Below are positions 20,102 to 28,786 of a DNA stretch of 64,000 nt, piece after piece. The position numbers were made by a program, and so were the translations under genes. The DNA comes from Candidatus Methylomicrobium oryzae (GTDB taxonomy: Bacteria; Pseudomonadota; Gammaproteobacteria; Methylococcales; Methylomonadaceae). The stretch is from positions 186,001 through 250,000 of the forward strand of contig NZ_JAERVK010000001.1 in assembly GCF_016745425.1 (NCBI RefSeq), given 5' to 3'. Under the pieces are notes generated by a model that saw only the letters and a list, made by a program, of their open reading frames with translations, made no database searches and was not told the origin of the DNA. How positions within the stretch are numbered: position 1 is the stretch's first letter; each line of letters begins with the position of its first letter.

Positions 20102-21043
20102 GTGCGGTTAGTCGTGCTGGGCAGTTTCATCCAGGCCTGTTGCTGGTATGTGGACAGGCTGCCGAAACCCGGAGAAACCTTCGCGGCATCGTCCCTGTCA
20201 GTAGAGGCCGGTGGCAAGGGGTTGAATGTTGCGATCGGCGCAAAAAGGCTGGGTGCGGACGTGGATGTGCTGTTGGGCATCGGCCGGGACGCGGCCGGCG
20301 AGGCGTTGCTGTCCCTGCTGGCGAAAGAAAAGCTTGCCGCCGGCCATGTCTGGCGTCTGGCGCCGCAATCGGGGTACGGCGCCGGTCTGATTGCGGCGGA
20401 CGGGCAAAATGCGATTGCGATTTATCCGGGCCCGAATTTGCTGGTCGGGGAAGCGCACATCGCGAGCGCCACCGCCGCGATCGCATCCGCGGACTTGGCC
20501 TACGGGCAGCTCGAGACTTCAATCGCCGCCGTAACCGCTTTTTTCCGCCTCGCCCGCCGGAGCGGGGTCGATACCGTATTGAATGCCTCGCCCTGGCAGG
20601 ATCTGCCGCAAGACTTGTTCGACCTTACCCGGATCCTGATCGTAAATGAGCTCGAAGCCGGGCATTTACTGGAGTCGGCTGTGCCGCTGACCGGCTCGCC
20701 GCAGGATTCTGCCGTGCTGATTGCGGACAGGGCGGACACTTTATGGAAGCGCTGGAGCGGGTCGCTGCTGGTCGTGACGCTCGGCGAGAAAGGAGCCCTT
20801 GCATTCGATCGCAACGGTTCGGTTCATCCGGCGCCGGCTTTCGCCATTAAGGCCGTCGACAGCACCGGCGCGGGCGACGCGTTTGCGAGTGCCTTTTGCT
20901 GCGCTTACGGCAATCGCGCCCCCCTGGAATCCGCGCTGCAGTATGCGAATGCGGCCGGCGCCTGGGTCGCTTCCCGGGTCGGGGTCCTGGAAGCCTTACC
21001 TACGCGCGAAGACCTGCGAGGTTTTATCAAGTCCCGAGGGTGA
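20102..21043 (+). CDS. PfkB-family carbohydrate kinase (ribokinase-like)
   Basis: This ATP-dependent sugar kinase has 313 residues. Both PfkB signatures are present: GGKGLNVAIGAKRLG near residue 40 and DSTGAGDAF at 253-261, with the catalytic Asp at 259 and its anion hole. The start is GTG with a GGAG site upstream. Overall shape is closest to ribokinase, but the substrate (ribose, adenosine or another furanose) cannot be fixed from sequence. It converges with the GntR regulator, overlapping it by 17 bases, which makes that regulator a candidate for control of this gene. Confidence 0.88.
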   Translation: MRLVVLGSFIQACCWYVDRLPKPGETFAASSLSVEAGGKGLNVAIGAKRLGADVDVLLGIGRDAAGEALLSLLAKEKLAAGHVWRLAPQSGYGAGLIAADGQNAIAIYPGPNLLVGEAHIASATAAIASADLAYGQLETSIAAVTAFFRLARRSGVDTVLNASPWQDLPQDLFDLTRILIVNELEAGHLLESAVPLTGSPQDSAVLIADRADTLWKRWSGSLLVVTLGEKGALAFDRNGSVHPAPAFAIKAVDSTGAGDAFASAFCCAYGNRAPLESALQYANAAGAWVASRVGVLEALPTREDLRGFIKSRG

Positions 21044-21809
21044 CCTTATAAACGTAGGCGTCGCCCCGGAAAGTGCCCTCGACATATTCGATCAATTGAT
21101 CGGTCGATGAATAGGTATGGCGCTTCAATAACAGGCAGGGGCTCGGCTGCTCGAAACCGAACACTGCCGATTCTTCCGCTGTGCTCATGACCGCTTCGAT
21201 GGTCTGGTCGGCGCGCACCAGCGTGATATTGCATTTTTCCTGTAAAAAAGCATAAATCGAACCGCCGGTGTCCCAGTCCTCCAGCGCCGGCGCCGCGGAT
21301 AGGTCGTACCAGGCGACTTCGCGGGTCATCGGCACGCCGTCGGCCAGCCTGACCCGCACCAAACGCAGGAACGGCGCCACGGACGGCCTTTTGAATATGC
21401 AGGCGATCATCCGCTCGGTGATCACATCGCAGTGCAGCACGCGGGTTGAGGCGACTTTGCCCTGTTCGCGCATTTCCTCGGTGAATCCTTTCAGCCGTCC
21501 CATCGTCGGATTTACCCGCGGCGGCGCCTGCACGACCGTACCGCCGCGTCCGTGCGTGCTCAGCAAATGATTGGAGCGCAACTCGTCGTAGCAGCGTTTG
21601 ACCGTGGTCCGGCTGATCTGCATCGCTTCCGCGAGCGTCCGTTCGGAAGGGAGGTTCACGCCCGATTTGAGGTCGCCGCCTTCGATCATTGCGTTCAACT
21701 GGCGCTTGAGCTGCAAATAGTAAGGTTCCGAGCTTTGCTCGTTAAGCTGCAAACGGTTGATTAATTCCGTCACAGGGTCTTTTTCGCTTGTCATGTTTGG
21801 CTCGGTCAT
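21027..21809 (-). CDS. GntR family transcriptional regulator with UTRA ligand domain (HutC/NagR type)
   Basis: The protein has 260 residues. An N-terminal winged helix (about 27-95) has LPSERTLAEAMQISRTTVKR as recognition segment and an STHGRGGTVV wing. A UTRA domain (about 110-255) should bind a sugar phosphate or similar effector. It overlaps the PfkB kinase gene tail-to-tail and is divergent from the small secreted protein gene at 22253. In the intervening DNA, TGGTAT/ATACCA-type half-sites are repeated, which are plausible operators for a UTRA regulator. Confidence 0.9.
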   Translation of the reverse strand: MTEPNMTSEKDPVTELINRLQLNEQSSEPYYLQLKRQLNAMIEGGDLKSGVNLPSERTLAEAMQISRTTVKRCYDELRSNHLLSTHGRGGTVVQAPPRVNPTMGRLKGFTEEMREQGKVASTRVLHCDVITERMIACIFKRPSVAPFLRLVRVRLADGVPMTREVAWYDLSAAPALEDWDTGGSIYAFLQEKCNITLVRADQTIEAVMSTAEESAVFGFEQPSPCLLLKRHTYSSTDQLIEYVEGTFRGDAYVYKVTLGT

Positions 21810-22054
21810 GGTTTCTGCGCTTGCTTATTTCAAAAGAAGCAAAAAAGTGGAAGGACTATTTTTAAAGTCATTATGCCATCTTCGGGCAATTTTAAAAAAC
21901 AGCCGATCTCGTTTTGATACCGATCAATGCCACGAATCCAAAGATTTTTGCCCAAGAACAATTTACTCCCAAAGGCATAGGACTTTCATTTTAATTACAT
22001 TTTTTGCGAAAAGCATCCCATAAATTATTAATGGTATTTATATAGTATTTCTAT

Positions 22055-22083
22055 TTGGATTTTTTATGGATATTTTGTATACT
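22055..22083 (+). promoter_or_regulatory. Likely sigma-70 promoter for the small coiled-coil protein
   Basis: TTGGAT and TATACT are separated by 17 bases in an AT-rich stretch, predicting a start near 22090 and a leader of about 160 bases before the ATG at 22253. An ATGGTATTTATATAG stretch lies directly upstream of the -35 box. Confidence 0.55.
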
Positions 22084-22170
22084 TCCCGGCAGGTTTGTCG
22101 GCTGCAGCCCGCCGGCAGCCATTTAGAGGGATTGAGAGGGTTCTTTATCAAAAAACAGGAAGGGAGGAAA

Positions 22171-22227
22171 AATACCAAATACAACCATGATTCATCTTTG
22201 TGCAACAATACCATAATATAACCATAG
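22171..22227. repeat. Two tandem ATACCA...AACCAT repeats in the leader (possible operators)
   Basis: ATACCAAATACAACCAT (from 22172) and ATACCATAATATAACCAT (from 22208) start 36 bases apart and share the order ATACCA-AATA-AACCAT. They lie downstream of the predicted promoter and close to the start codon, a place where a bound repressor would block transcription or a bound protein would block translation. The neighbouring GntR/UTRA protein is the obvious candidate binder, but that is inference. Confidence 0.35.
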
Positions 22228-22252
22228 CGATAATCGAAGGAGAATCAGCAAG

Positions 22253-22537
22253 ATGTTTTCCAGCAAAATCTTAAGCATTATGATACTGGGGGGCGGCCTG
22301 CTCGTATCCGCGGCGGCAGCGGCGGAATCGGGCTGTATGAGCCTGGAATGCAGCCAGATGGCTGTCCAGGTCGAGCAGCTGCGTGCTCAAATCGGTAATG
22401 ATCACGCGACCGTCCAAAAGTTGCAGGCGGACTTGACTCTGGCCAGGCAGGATATCAGCCTGCTGCAGAGCGGCGTTCCGTATAAGGCCAACGGTGCAGG
22501 CGATAGTCCCCGTACCGCCAATGGACACGGACGTTAG
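22253..22537 (+). CDS. Small secreted coiled-coil protein, function unknown
   Basis: The protein has 94 residues. Residues 1-24 form a signal peptide (KILSIMILGGGLLVSAAAAAE, likely cut after an Ala). Two Cys follow (SGCMSLECSQ). A heptad-rich helix spans about 35-73 (VEQLRAQIGNDHATVQKL onward), and the last 20 residues are polar and probably disordered. A GAAGGAGA ribosome site precedes the ATG. It has its own promoter and terminator. The architecture suggests a periplasmic oligomer; I do not recognise the family. Confidence 0.75.
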   Translation: MFSSKILSIMILGGGLLVSAAAAAESGCMSLECSQMAVQVEQLRAQIGNDHATVQKLQADLTLARQDISLLQSGVPYKANGAGDSPRTANGHGR

Positions 22538-22539
22538 CG

Positions 22540-22579
22540 GCGACTCGGTCAACGTTCAGCCGGCCGAGTCGCTTTTTTT
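22540..22579 (+). terminator. Rho-independent terminator
   Basis: A nine-base-pair stem GCGACTCGG/CCGAGTCGC with a 15-base loop is followed by T7, three bases after the stop of the small coiled-coil protein gene. Confidence 0.88.
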
Positions 22580-23006
22580 AGCCGAGCATTCGGCAGAAAA
22601 TTTCCCGACAATGGGAAAGCATAATAAATAGACAGGCACAACGAACTTCTCTTCCGGCCCGGCGGGGTATAAGGCTCGGATGCTTTTGCCTCCGCCCGGC
22701 CGTTTGCCGATAGCAATCCCTATTCATCATCTCTGCGCGCGTCGATTGTTGCTTGCGGGCGAGCAGAACCCCTGCGATTTTTCCTTCTCCGCCTTGTCCG
22801 AAGTACCGGTACATCCGGCTAACGATTAGGCTGTCATTGTGCCCAAATGCTTGCCGGCAAAAAGTAAATCTTGTTGCCGACCACGACCGTTAGGGTGTAA
22901 TGTTAATCGGCTTTAGAACATCGGTATTGCCTAATTTAAGTTTCAGGTCCGAGCGTACTCCATTGCGGTTCACCAGCCGGACGCTGATTTTATTGAGAGG
23001 GGCGTC
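22580..23006. other. Gap before hflK
   Basis: About 430 bases. A minus-strand frame at 22578-22814 (78 codons) has no ribosome site, no domain and a composition unlike the real genes, so I do not call it. The right half should contain the hflK promoter, which I could not place with confidence. Confidence 0.4.
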
Positions 23007-23987
23007 ATGGATTATTCGAACACTGTCTGGGAGCGCATCCCGGAACCCAAATTGCCGGTTTCGCTGCCGTTTCTGGGATTGATTTTCTTGGCATTGATCG
23101 GGCTCTGGTCGTCTTTTTTTACGATTCCGGCCGAATCCGAAGGGATCGTCCTGCGGTTCGGCGAATACATCAAAAAGGTGCCGCCGGGGCTGCATTTCAA
23201 GATTCCGTTCGGCATCGACTCCGTCGTCGAGGTGCCGACCCAGCGCCAGCAAAAACTCGAATTCGGCTTTTCCTCCCGCAACTACACCAATCCCGACCAG
23301 GCAGGCGGCGAGCCGGAACTCGAAAAGTCGATGGTGACGGGCGACCTGAATGCGGCGCTGGTCGAGTGGATTGTGCAATACCGGATCACCGAGCCGGAAC
23401 ATTACCTGTTCTCGGTGCGCCAGCCCGGACTGACGCTGCGCGATATCTCCGAAGCCACGATGCGCGAGGTGGTCGGGGACCGGACCGTCGACGAGATCAT
23501 CACGATCGGACGCCAGGAAATCGAGGACAATGTGCTGATGCGCCTCCGCGAATTGGCCGGACGCTACAATCTCGGGGTTACGATCAATCAGGTCCAGCTG
23601 AAAAACGTGAACCCGCCGGTACCGGTGCAGCCTTCGTTCAATGAAGTGAACCGGGCCCAGCAGGACCGCGAAAACATGATCAATATCGCCAACGGCGAAT
23701 ACAACAAGGCGGTGCCGCGGGCGCGCGGGGAGGCCGATCAGCGCATTCAGGCCGCCGAAGGCTACCGCTTTAAACGGATCAATGAGGCCGAAGGCGATGC
23801 CAGGGCGTTCACGGCGGTGCTTGAACAGTATATCAAGGCGCCGGAAGTTACCCGGACCCGCATCTATCTGGAGACCCTGGGTCAGGTTTTGCCCCAGGCC
23901 CGGCAGCAAATCATTGTCGACGACAGCGTGCAGCAGATCCTGCCGATGCTGCCTTTCCCTGCCGTACCGATGGAGGGGGCGAAATGA
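23007..23987 (+). CDS. hflK: FtsH protease regulatory subunit HflK (SPFH domain)
   Basis: This membrane-anchored SPFH protein assembles with HflC into the large periplasmic cage that surrounds FtsH and moderates its proteolysis. It has 326 residues: one N-terminal membrane helix (about 20-42), an SPFH domain (about 45-240, with EGIVLRFGEYIKKVPPGLHF), then a long helical arm (NRAQQDRENMINIANGEYN). The N-terminal Gly-rich extension seen in many HflK proteins is short here. The downstream gene overlaps by ATGA. The usual upstream hfq-hflX genes are absent, so the pair is separated from its common context. Confidence 0.93.
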   Translation: MDYSNTVWERIPEPKLPVSLPFLGLIFLALIGLWSSFFTIPAESEGIVLRFGEYIKKVPPGLHFKIPFGIDSVVEVPTQRQQKLEFGFSSRNYTNPDQAGGEPELEKSMVTGDLNAALVEWIVQYRITEPEHYLFSVRQPGLTLRDISEATMREVVGDRTVDEIITIGRQEIEDNVLMRLRELAGRYNLGVTINQVQLKNVNPPVPVQPSFNEVNRAQQDRENMINIANGEYNKAVPRARGEADQRIQAAEGYRFKRINEAEGDARAFTAVLEQYIKAPEVTRTRIYLETLGQVLPQARQQIIVDDSVQQILPMLPFPAVPMEGAK

Positions 23988-24955
23988 TCAATTCCAAAAC
24001 ATGGCTTTTAACCGGCGCAGCGACCGCGCTGGTTCTGCTGTTTCTTTCGGCCTATACGGTCAACCAGGCCGAACAGGTAATCATCACCCAGTTCGGCAGG
24101 CCCATAGGCGATCCGATCACCGAGCCCGGGCTGCATTTCAAGCTGCCGTTCGTCCAGGACGTGAACCGTTTCGACAAGCGCTACCTGGCCTGGGACGGGC
24201 CGATGGTGGAAATGTCCACGAAGGATAAAACCTACATCCAGGTCGACACGTTCGCGCGCTGGCGGATTACCGACCCGATGCGCTATTACCTGCGCCTTCG
24301 CGACGAACGCAGCGCGCAGTCCCGGCTCGAGGATATCCTCGGCAGCGAAACGCGCACCGCAATCGCCCGGCATGAGTTGATCGAAGTCGTGCGCACCGAC
24401 AAGGGGCGCAAGCCGATGCAGGACGAAACCCTGACGGGCGCGGCGGGCGAAAGTACTCTACTGGGCATGCTGCGCCCGATCCGAGTCGGGCGGTTGCAGA
24501 TCGAACAGGGAATCTTCCGGGCCGCCCAGCCGAAGCTGGCCGAGTTCGGCATCGAATTGCTCGACGTGCGTTTCAAACGGATCAATTACAACCAGCAAGT
24601 CCTGGAGCGCATTTATCAGCGCATGATCAGCGAGCGCCTGCAAATCGCCCAGCGCTTCCGTTCCGAAGGGGAAGGCGAAGCGGCCCGGATCAACGGTAAA
24701 AAAGAGCGCGACATCAACGAAATCGAGTCTGCCGCTTATAAAAGAGTCCAGGAGATTCACGGCGAAGCGGACGCCAAGGCGACCGAAATTTATGCCCAGG
24801 CTTACACCCAAAAACCTGAAGCAGCGGAGTTTTTCAAGTTTTCGAAAAGCATGGAAACCTATCGCAAGATTTTGAACGGCGATGCGACGATTGTGCTGTC
24901 GACCGGCAGTGACCTGTTTGAATTACTCAAACGCATCGAACAGAAAAAGCCTTAA
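23984..24955 (+). CDS. hflC: FtsH protease regulatory subunit HflC (SPFH domain)
   Basis: This is the partner of HflK in the FtsH-modulating complex, 323 residues. One membrane helix (about 7-27) leads into an SPFH domain with EQVIITQFGRPIGDPITEPG and the HFKLPFVQDVNRFDKR strand. The helical region holds ERLQIAQRFRSEGEGEA and the conserved GEADAKATEIYAQAY motif. It overlaps hflK by four bases. No terminator is visible immediately after the stop. Confidence 0.94.
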   Translation: MINSKTWLLTGAATALVLLFLSAYTVNQAEQVIITQFGRPIGDPITEPGLHFKLPFVQDVNRFDKRYLAWDGPMVEMSTKDKTYIQVDTFARWRITDPMRYYLRLRDERSAQSRLEDILGSETRTAIARHELIEVVRTDKGRKPMQDETLTGAAGESTLLGMLRPIRVGRLQIEQGIFRAAQPKLAEFGIELLDVRFKRINYNQQVLERIYQRMISERLQIAQRFRSEGEGEAARINGKKERDINEIESAAYKRVQEIHGEADAKATEIYAQAYTQKPEAAEFFKFSKSMETYRKILNGDATIVLSTGSDLFELLKRIEQKKP

Positions 24956-25583
24956 GTATTGGTCAACCTTAATGTAGTGGACGAAAGGAAAGGGGAACTG
25001 CAGAATTTTTAATTCTTTACGGGAAATGCATTAATGCCATTATTTTGGATTAGCTCGAGTTCAAGGCATGGGCGAACAAAACTCTTTAATTCTTAAGCTT
25101 TTTTCGTTCGGCATTGGAAGGCGCATGCTAAATGGATAGTTGAAGTATTCATTTTATATCCAATCGCTATCTCTTTAATTGCCTTTGAGGAATTGGATTA
25201 TATATATACTTAAGAAAATAATTAGTGAAAAATATCTTAATAAAAATAATTAATTAATATTCAGTGGGTTGCGAAAAACAAGTAATATTCTAATCAAAAT
25301 TAAAAATAAAGGAAATTTGACGGTATTCCATATATGTCGAGTAATTTCTCAGATTCAATCAGACCATTAAAGCGGGGTGTATAGCGCGTAAATCAGAGTT
25401 GACAATACCCGTATAAAAAATGAGAGAATAGGGCGGTAAGCCGAGAAGCTTTTTTACCTACCAAAACTCATAAGGCCCCATTTAGACAATGGGGTTAGAG
25501 AGAAGGCTTTTACGGTTTTAATCACAATAACTCCCTGGAATTGAAAATTAAAATTTTGATTCTTTTTTTGCTGGATATGTCGC
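24956..25583. other. AT-rich intergenic region, no gene seen
   Basis: About 630 bases, markedly richer in A and T than anything around it, with long runs such as AATAAAAATAATTAATTAA. Only tiny frames exist. An imperfect inverted pair (ATATCCAAT near 25157, ATTGGATTATAT near 25191) and a CCCCATT/AATGGGG hairpin near 25475-25493 are present. The latter lies in the predicted 5' leader of the next gene. The composition shift continues mildly into the two genes that follow, which would fit acquisition from elsewhere. Confidence 0.6.
25399..25427 (+). promoter_or_regulatory. Possible sigma-70 promoter for the GGDEF/EAL operon
   Basis: A perfect TTGACA is followed after 17 bases by GAGAAT (four of six matches to TATAAT). 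It would give a leader of roughly 150 bases containing the CCCCATT-TAGAC-AATGGGG hairpin. Confidence 0.4.
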
Positions 25584-25919
25584 ATGACAACTAACGATAG
25601 AAGAGTACGCATTTCGGTCCATGTAGGTGAATACGCCATTCCTCCTTTAAAAGATATGCTGGTTTTAGGCAGAAACTCGCCGATCGGTTGCATCGCCATG
25701 CGGAGAGCCATCGAATTGCTGGTCAAGACGCCTTTCGAACATATTGAGCTGGATGACGAGGTGATTTCGGATATTTTGGTGCGCCAATCGATATTGCGCC
25801 GTTTATCCAGGGAAGAACTCATCGATTTCGTGGTGGCCCGAATGAAGCCCATGATGGGACCGGATGAAGTGTTGCATGCGCTTGTTGAAGTCAACGTCTT
25901 TTTGTCGTCCGATCATTAA
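25584..25919 (+). CDS. Hypothetical 111-residue protein coupled to a GGDEF/EAL protein
   Basis: I do not recognise this family. The protein is mixed alpha/beta by eye, with a basic start (TTNDRRVRISVHVGEYA), a middle helix (MRRAIELLVKT) and an acidic-hydrophobic middle (IELDDEVISDILV). It has no signal peptide or membrane segment. The stop codon shares its last base with the ATG of the next gene (TAATG), so translation of the two is coupled. That tight link to a cyclic-di-GMP enzyme suggests a regulatory partner or sensor subunit. Codon usage is less GC-biased than in neighbouring genes. Confidence 0.7.
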   Translation: MTTNDRRVRISVHVGEYAIPPLKDMLVLGRNSPIGCIAMRRAIELLVKTPFEHIELDDEVISDILVRQSILRRLSREELIDFVVARMKPMMGPDEVLHALVEVNVFLSSDH

Positions 25920-28204
25920 TGAAACAGTTAACTGTGGGTGATTGTTTGAGCCCTTGCGTGGTTCGCGTACTGGAAGAAGAGCGCCCTGGGCACAAACCAA
26001 TGACAGGCCAATCTTTATTTGCCGTTTTTAGGGAATGCGTCGATGAGGGGAGTTTTTGCGGTTTGGCTACCGGGTATGATGTTTTGCGACATCCCGAATG
26101 GATTTTTGCCGACCTTGTCGGACATAGAGCTCTATTGTCGATCCCGCCGGACAAGGATGTGCTCTACGCGCTTGAATTCATGGAACGGCACGAGGTAGAT
26201 GCGCTGGCGGTCCTTGAACTGCAGCGATTTATCGGGGCGGTGACTCGGCAGAGTATTCAAGAAATGCTTTTGCAGAGAGAGCAGGAGTTGTTGTCCGAAT
26301 CTCGGCAATTGAAGGAAATGCTGGAGATCGAGCATCAGCAGACGCTCTGCTGGGCGGAGAAACTGGCCGAGCTCCATGAGGCTTCGCGCCGTCTGTTGAG
26401 TGTATTGGCCCATTCATCGGTCGAGAGCGGTTTGTTACAGACGGGAATCGAAGCGCTCGCCTCTCTTTTGGAATGCCGCTACGGCGCCATTGGGATTTTG
26501 GATGAGTCCGGGCAGCTCAAACATTTCATTTATACGGGTATCAGTGCCGAGCAGGCACGGGCTATCGGCAAGTTGCCGGAAGGAAAAGGGCTGCTCGGCA
26601 TCGTGATACGGGAAAATATCTCAGTGCGTTTGGCGGATATGGCGCTTGATCCGCGCCGCATCGGCTTTCCGGCGCACCATCCCCCGATGAAATCGTTATT
26701 GGCGGTGCCCATTGCGCAGCGGGGGCACGTGTATGGCCGGCTCTACCTGAGCGATAGGATTGACGGCCGGGCCTTCAGTGAGAGAGACGAAGAAATTGCT
26801 TTCAGTTTTGCCCATTCGCTGTCGCTGGTTCTGGATAATGCGCGTGAAATGGAAGAACTCAAGCGGACGCAGCAGCGGCTCGATTATATTGCGCATTACG
26901 ATATCCTGACCGATCTTCCCAATCGGGTGTTGTTCATGGACAGAATAAAACAGGCCATTTTGCATGCACACCGCAATGACGGCAGTGTCGCCGTCTTATT
27001 CCTGGATCTGGACAATTTCAAGATGGTCAACGATACCCAGGGCCATACGTTCGGGGACAGCTTGCTGAAAAAGGTGGCGCAGCGGATCAAGTCTTGTTTG
27101 CGCGAGGATGATACCGCGGCTCGCCTAGGAGGCGACGAATTCATCGTGATGCTGCCCAAAATTTCCGATGTCCTGGATGCGGCCAAGGTTGCGGATAAAA
27201 TTTTGGAAGGGTTCGCGGAGCCTTTGGTGATCGATCAACATAAAATTTTTGTCGGCGTCAGTATCGGAATCAGCATCTATCCGGTTAACTCCCAGGATAC
27301 GGAGGGGCTTTTGGCCGATGCCGATACGGCCATGTATCACGCAAAGAAACTGGGGAAAAACAATTACCAGTACTTTACCCCGGCCATGAACAGTTCGGCC
27401 CGGAATTACATGAAGCTGGAAAAGCATTTGCGCCGGGCTCTGGAACAGAGCGAGTTCGTGCTTTATTACCAGCCTCAGATTGCCATCGATACGGGCAGGA
27501 TTATTGGAATGGAAGCCTTGATTCGTTGGATGGATCCGGAATTGGGGTTGATTCCGCCCGATGATTTTATTCCGGTCGCGGAGGAAACCGGTTTAATCGT
27601 GCCGATAAGCGCCTGGGTCTTGAAAGCGGCCTGCACTCAGGCCCGCAGTTGGCAGCAACAGGGATGGCCTGTGCGGGTGGCCGTCAATTTGTCGAGCCGC
27701 CAATTCCATCAGGTTCAGCATCAGCGGCACAATCAGCATCCGCTGCTGGAAGCTATTCAGGATGCATTGGAAGAAACCGACTTGCCACCCGATTTGCTGG
27801 AATTGGAAATCACCGAGGGAACACTCATGCATCAATTGGAGACGGCCATGGAATTGCTTAATGTCTTAAAAAGGAAAGGCGTACGTTTATCGCTCGACGA
27901 TTTCGGCACCGGTTATTCATCGCTCAGCTATCTCAAACAATTCCCTCTCGATACGCTCAAAATCGACAAATCGTTTATTAACGACATTTCCACGGATCCC
28001 AACGACAAAGCGATTGTGGCCGCCATTACCGTCATGGCGCAGCAACTGAAACTCGAAGTCGTGGCGGAAGGGGTGGAAACGGAAGCGCAGCTCGAGTTCT
28101 TGCGTGAGTTACGCTGTCATTCCGTCCAGGGTTTTTATTTCAGCAAACCTCTGCCGGCCGATCAAGTCGCGTTTTTTTTACAGGGTAAGCTTTCGTCATC
28201 GTAA
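25919..28204 (+). CDS. CBS-like/GAF/GGDEF/EAL cyclic-di-GMP signalling protein
   Basis: The protein has 761 residues and no membrane helix. An N-terminal region (about 1-120) looks like a degenerate CBS pair (MKQLTVGDCLSP and PPDKDVLYALEFMERHEVDALAVLE). A coiled linker is followed by GAF (about 155-310), GGDEF with intact LGGDEF (near 405) and EAL with EALIRW (near 540) and DDFGTGYSS. The EAL domain has a His/Gln-rich insertion (FHQVQHQRHNQHP). Both catalytic motifs are present. It is soluble, unlike the MASE1 protein at 12.7 kb, and translationally coupled to the 111-residue protein. Confidence 0.92.
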   Translation: MKQLTVGDCLSPCVVRVLEEERPGHKPMTGQSLFAVFRECVDEGSFCGLATGYDVLRHPEWIFADLVGHRALLSIPPDKDVLYALEFMERHEVDALAVLELQRFIGAVTRQSIQEMLLQREQELLSESRQLKEMLEIEHQQTLCWAEKLAELHEASRRLLSVLAHSSVESGLLQTGIEALASLLECRYGAIGILDESGQLKHFIYTGISAEQARAIGKLPEGKGLLGIVIRENISVRLADMALDPRRIGFPAHHPPMKSLLAVPIAQRGHVYGRLYLSDRIDGRAFSERDEEIAFSFAHSLSLVLDNAREMEELKRTQQRLDYIAHYDILTDLPNRVLFMDRIKQAILHAHRNDGSVAVLFLDLDNFKMVNDTQGHTFGDSLLKKVAQRIKSCLREDDTAARLGGDEFIVMLPKISDVLDAAKVADKILEGFAEPLVIDQHKIFVGVSIGISIYPVNSQDTEGLLADADTAMYHAKKLGKNNYQYFTPAMNSSARNYMKLEKHLRRALEQSEFVLYYQPQIAIDTGRIIGMEALIRWMDPELGLIPPDDFIPVAEETGLIVPISAWVLKAACTQARSWQQQGWPVRVAVNLSSRQFHQVQHQRHNQHPLLEAIQDALEETDLPPDLLELEITEGTLMHQLETAMELLNVLKRKGVRLSLDDFGTGYSSLSYLKQFPLDTLKIDKSFINDISTDPNDKAIVAAITVMAQQLKLEVVAEGVETEAQLEFLRELRCHSVQGFYFSKPLPADQVAFFLQGKLSSS

Positions 28205-28369
28205 GCCTTCTGAGCCCTATCCTATTCAAATGGGTACGCTGCAATATTTCAACAGAACCTGGAAAAAGGATATTTTTTCCAGACTCAACTTATATTCCAC
28301 CGAACGATTGGTCAGGGAATACGCAGTCGGTCCCGTTCTTCATCGGGTATGAAGCGGTATAACGAACGA

Positions 28370-28786
28370 TTAATCCCATCCGACAGGTTGATACCCGCGC
28401 TCTTGAAGACACCGGTCCACGAAATTTTCGAAGGCCGGACTGCGTTGAGGCTTGCTGAATAGCCAGTGCAACAGTCCGGCCGTGGCGCCGCTGGCTGCGC
28501 CAATCGCCGAGCCGGAGCCTGCCGCACCCACGACTGCGCCTCCCACGGCGCCGGAGGCCGCGCCAACCGCCGCGCCTCCCGCAGTCTGGGCCGCTCCTTG
28601 TCCCACGCTGCTGCCGGCTGAATCGGCGCCGGCGGACTCTGCAAGCCGCATGCAATTTTCGATATCGCGTTCGGCGGTTTCCTGCCCGACTCTGCTGAAA
28701 TGATCGTTGGGATACAGAACCGGTTTTGTCGACGCGCAGCCTGCCGTCAGCAATGCGATCACGAACGTCGGTAAAATCTTGAACAT
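28370..28786 (-). CDS. Glycine-zipper lipoprotein
   Basis: The protein has 138 residues. A lipoprotein signal peptide (MFKILPTFVIALLTAGCAS) has a clear LTAGC lipobox. A segment of small residues (about 70-110) repeats GAA/GAV/GSG patterns (AAVGAASGAVGGAVVGAAG), the glycine-zipper type that packs helices in membranes. A C-terminal part ends ENFVDRCLQERGYQPVGWD. AGGAGA precedes the ATG, fixing the start. Likely an outer-membrane or periplasmic-facing lipoprotein of unknown role. Confidence 0.85.
   Translation of the reverse strand: MFKILPTFVIALLTAGCASTKPVLYPNDHFSRVGQETAERDIENCMRLAESAGADSAGSSVGQGAAQTAGGAAVGAASGAVGGAVVGAAGSGSAIGAASGATAGLLHWLFSKPQRSPAFENFVDRCLQERGYQPVGWD

Noticed and set aside
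22578-22814. 78-codon minus-strand frame after the coiled-coil protein
   Set aside because: Begins without a ribosome site and runs into the terminator of the neighbouring gene; no recognisable sequence.
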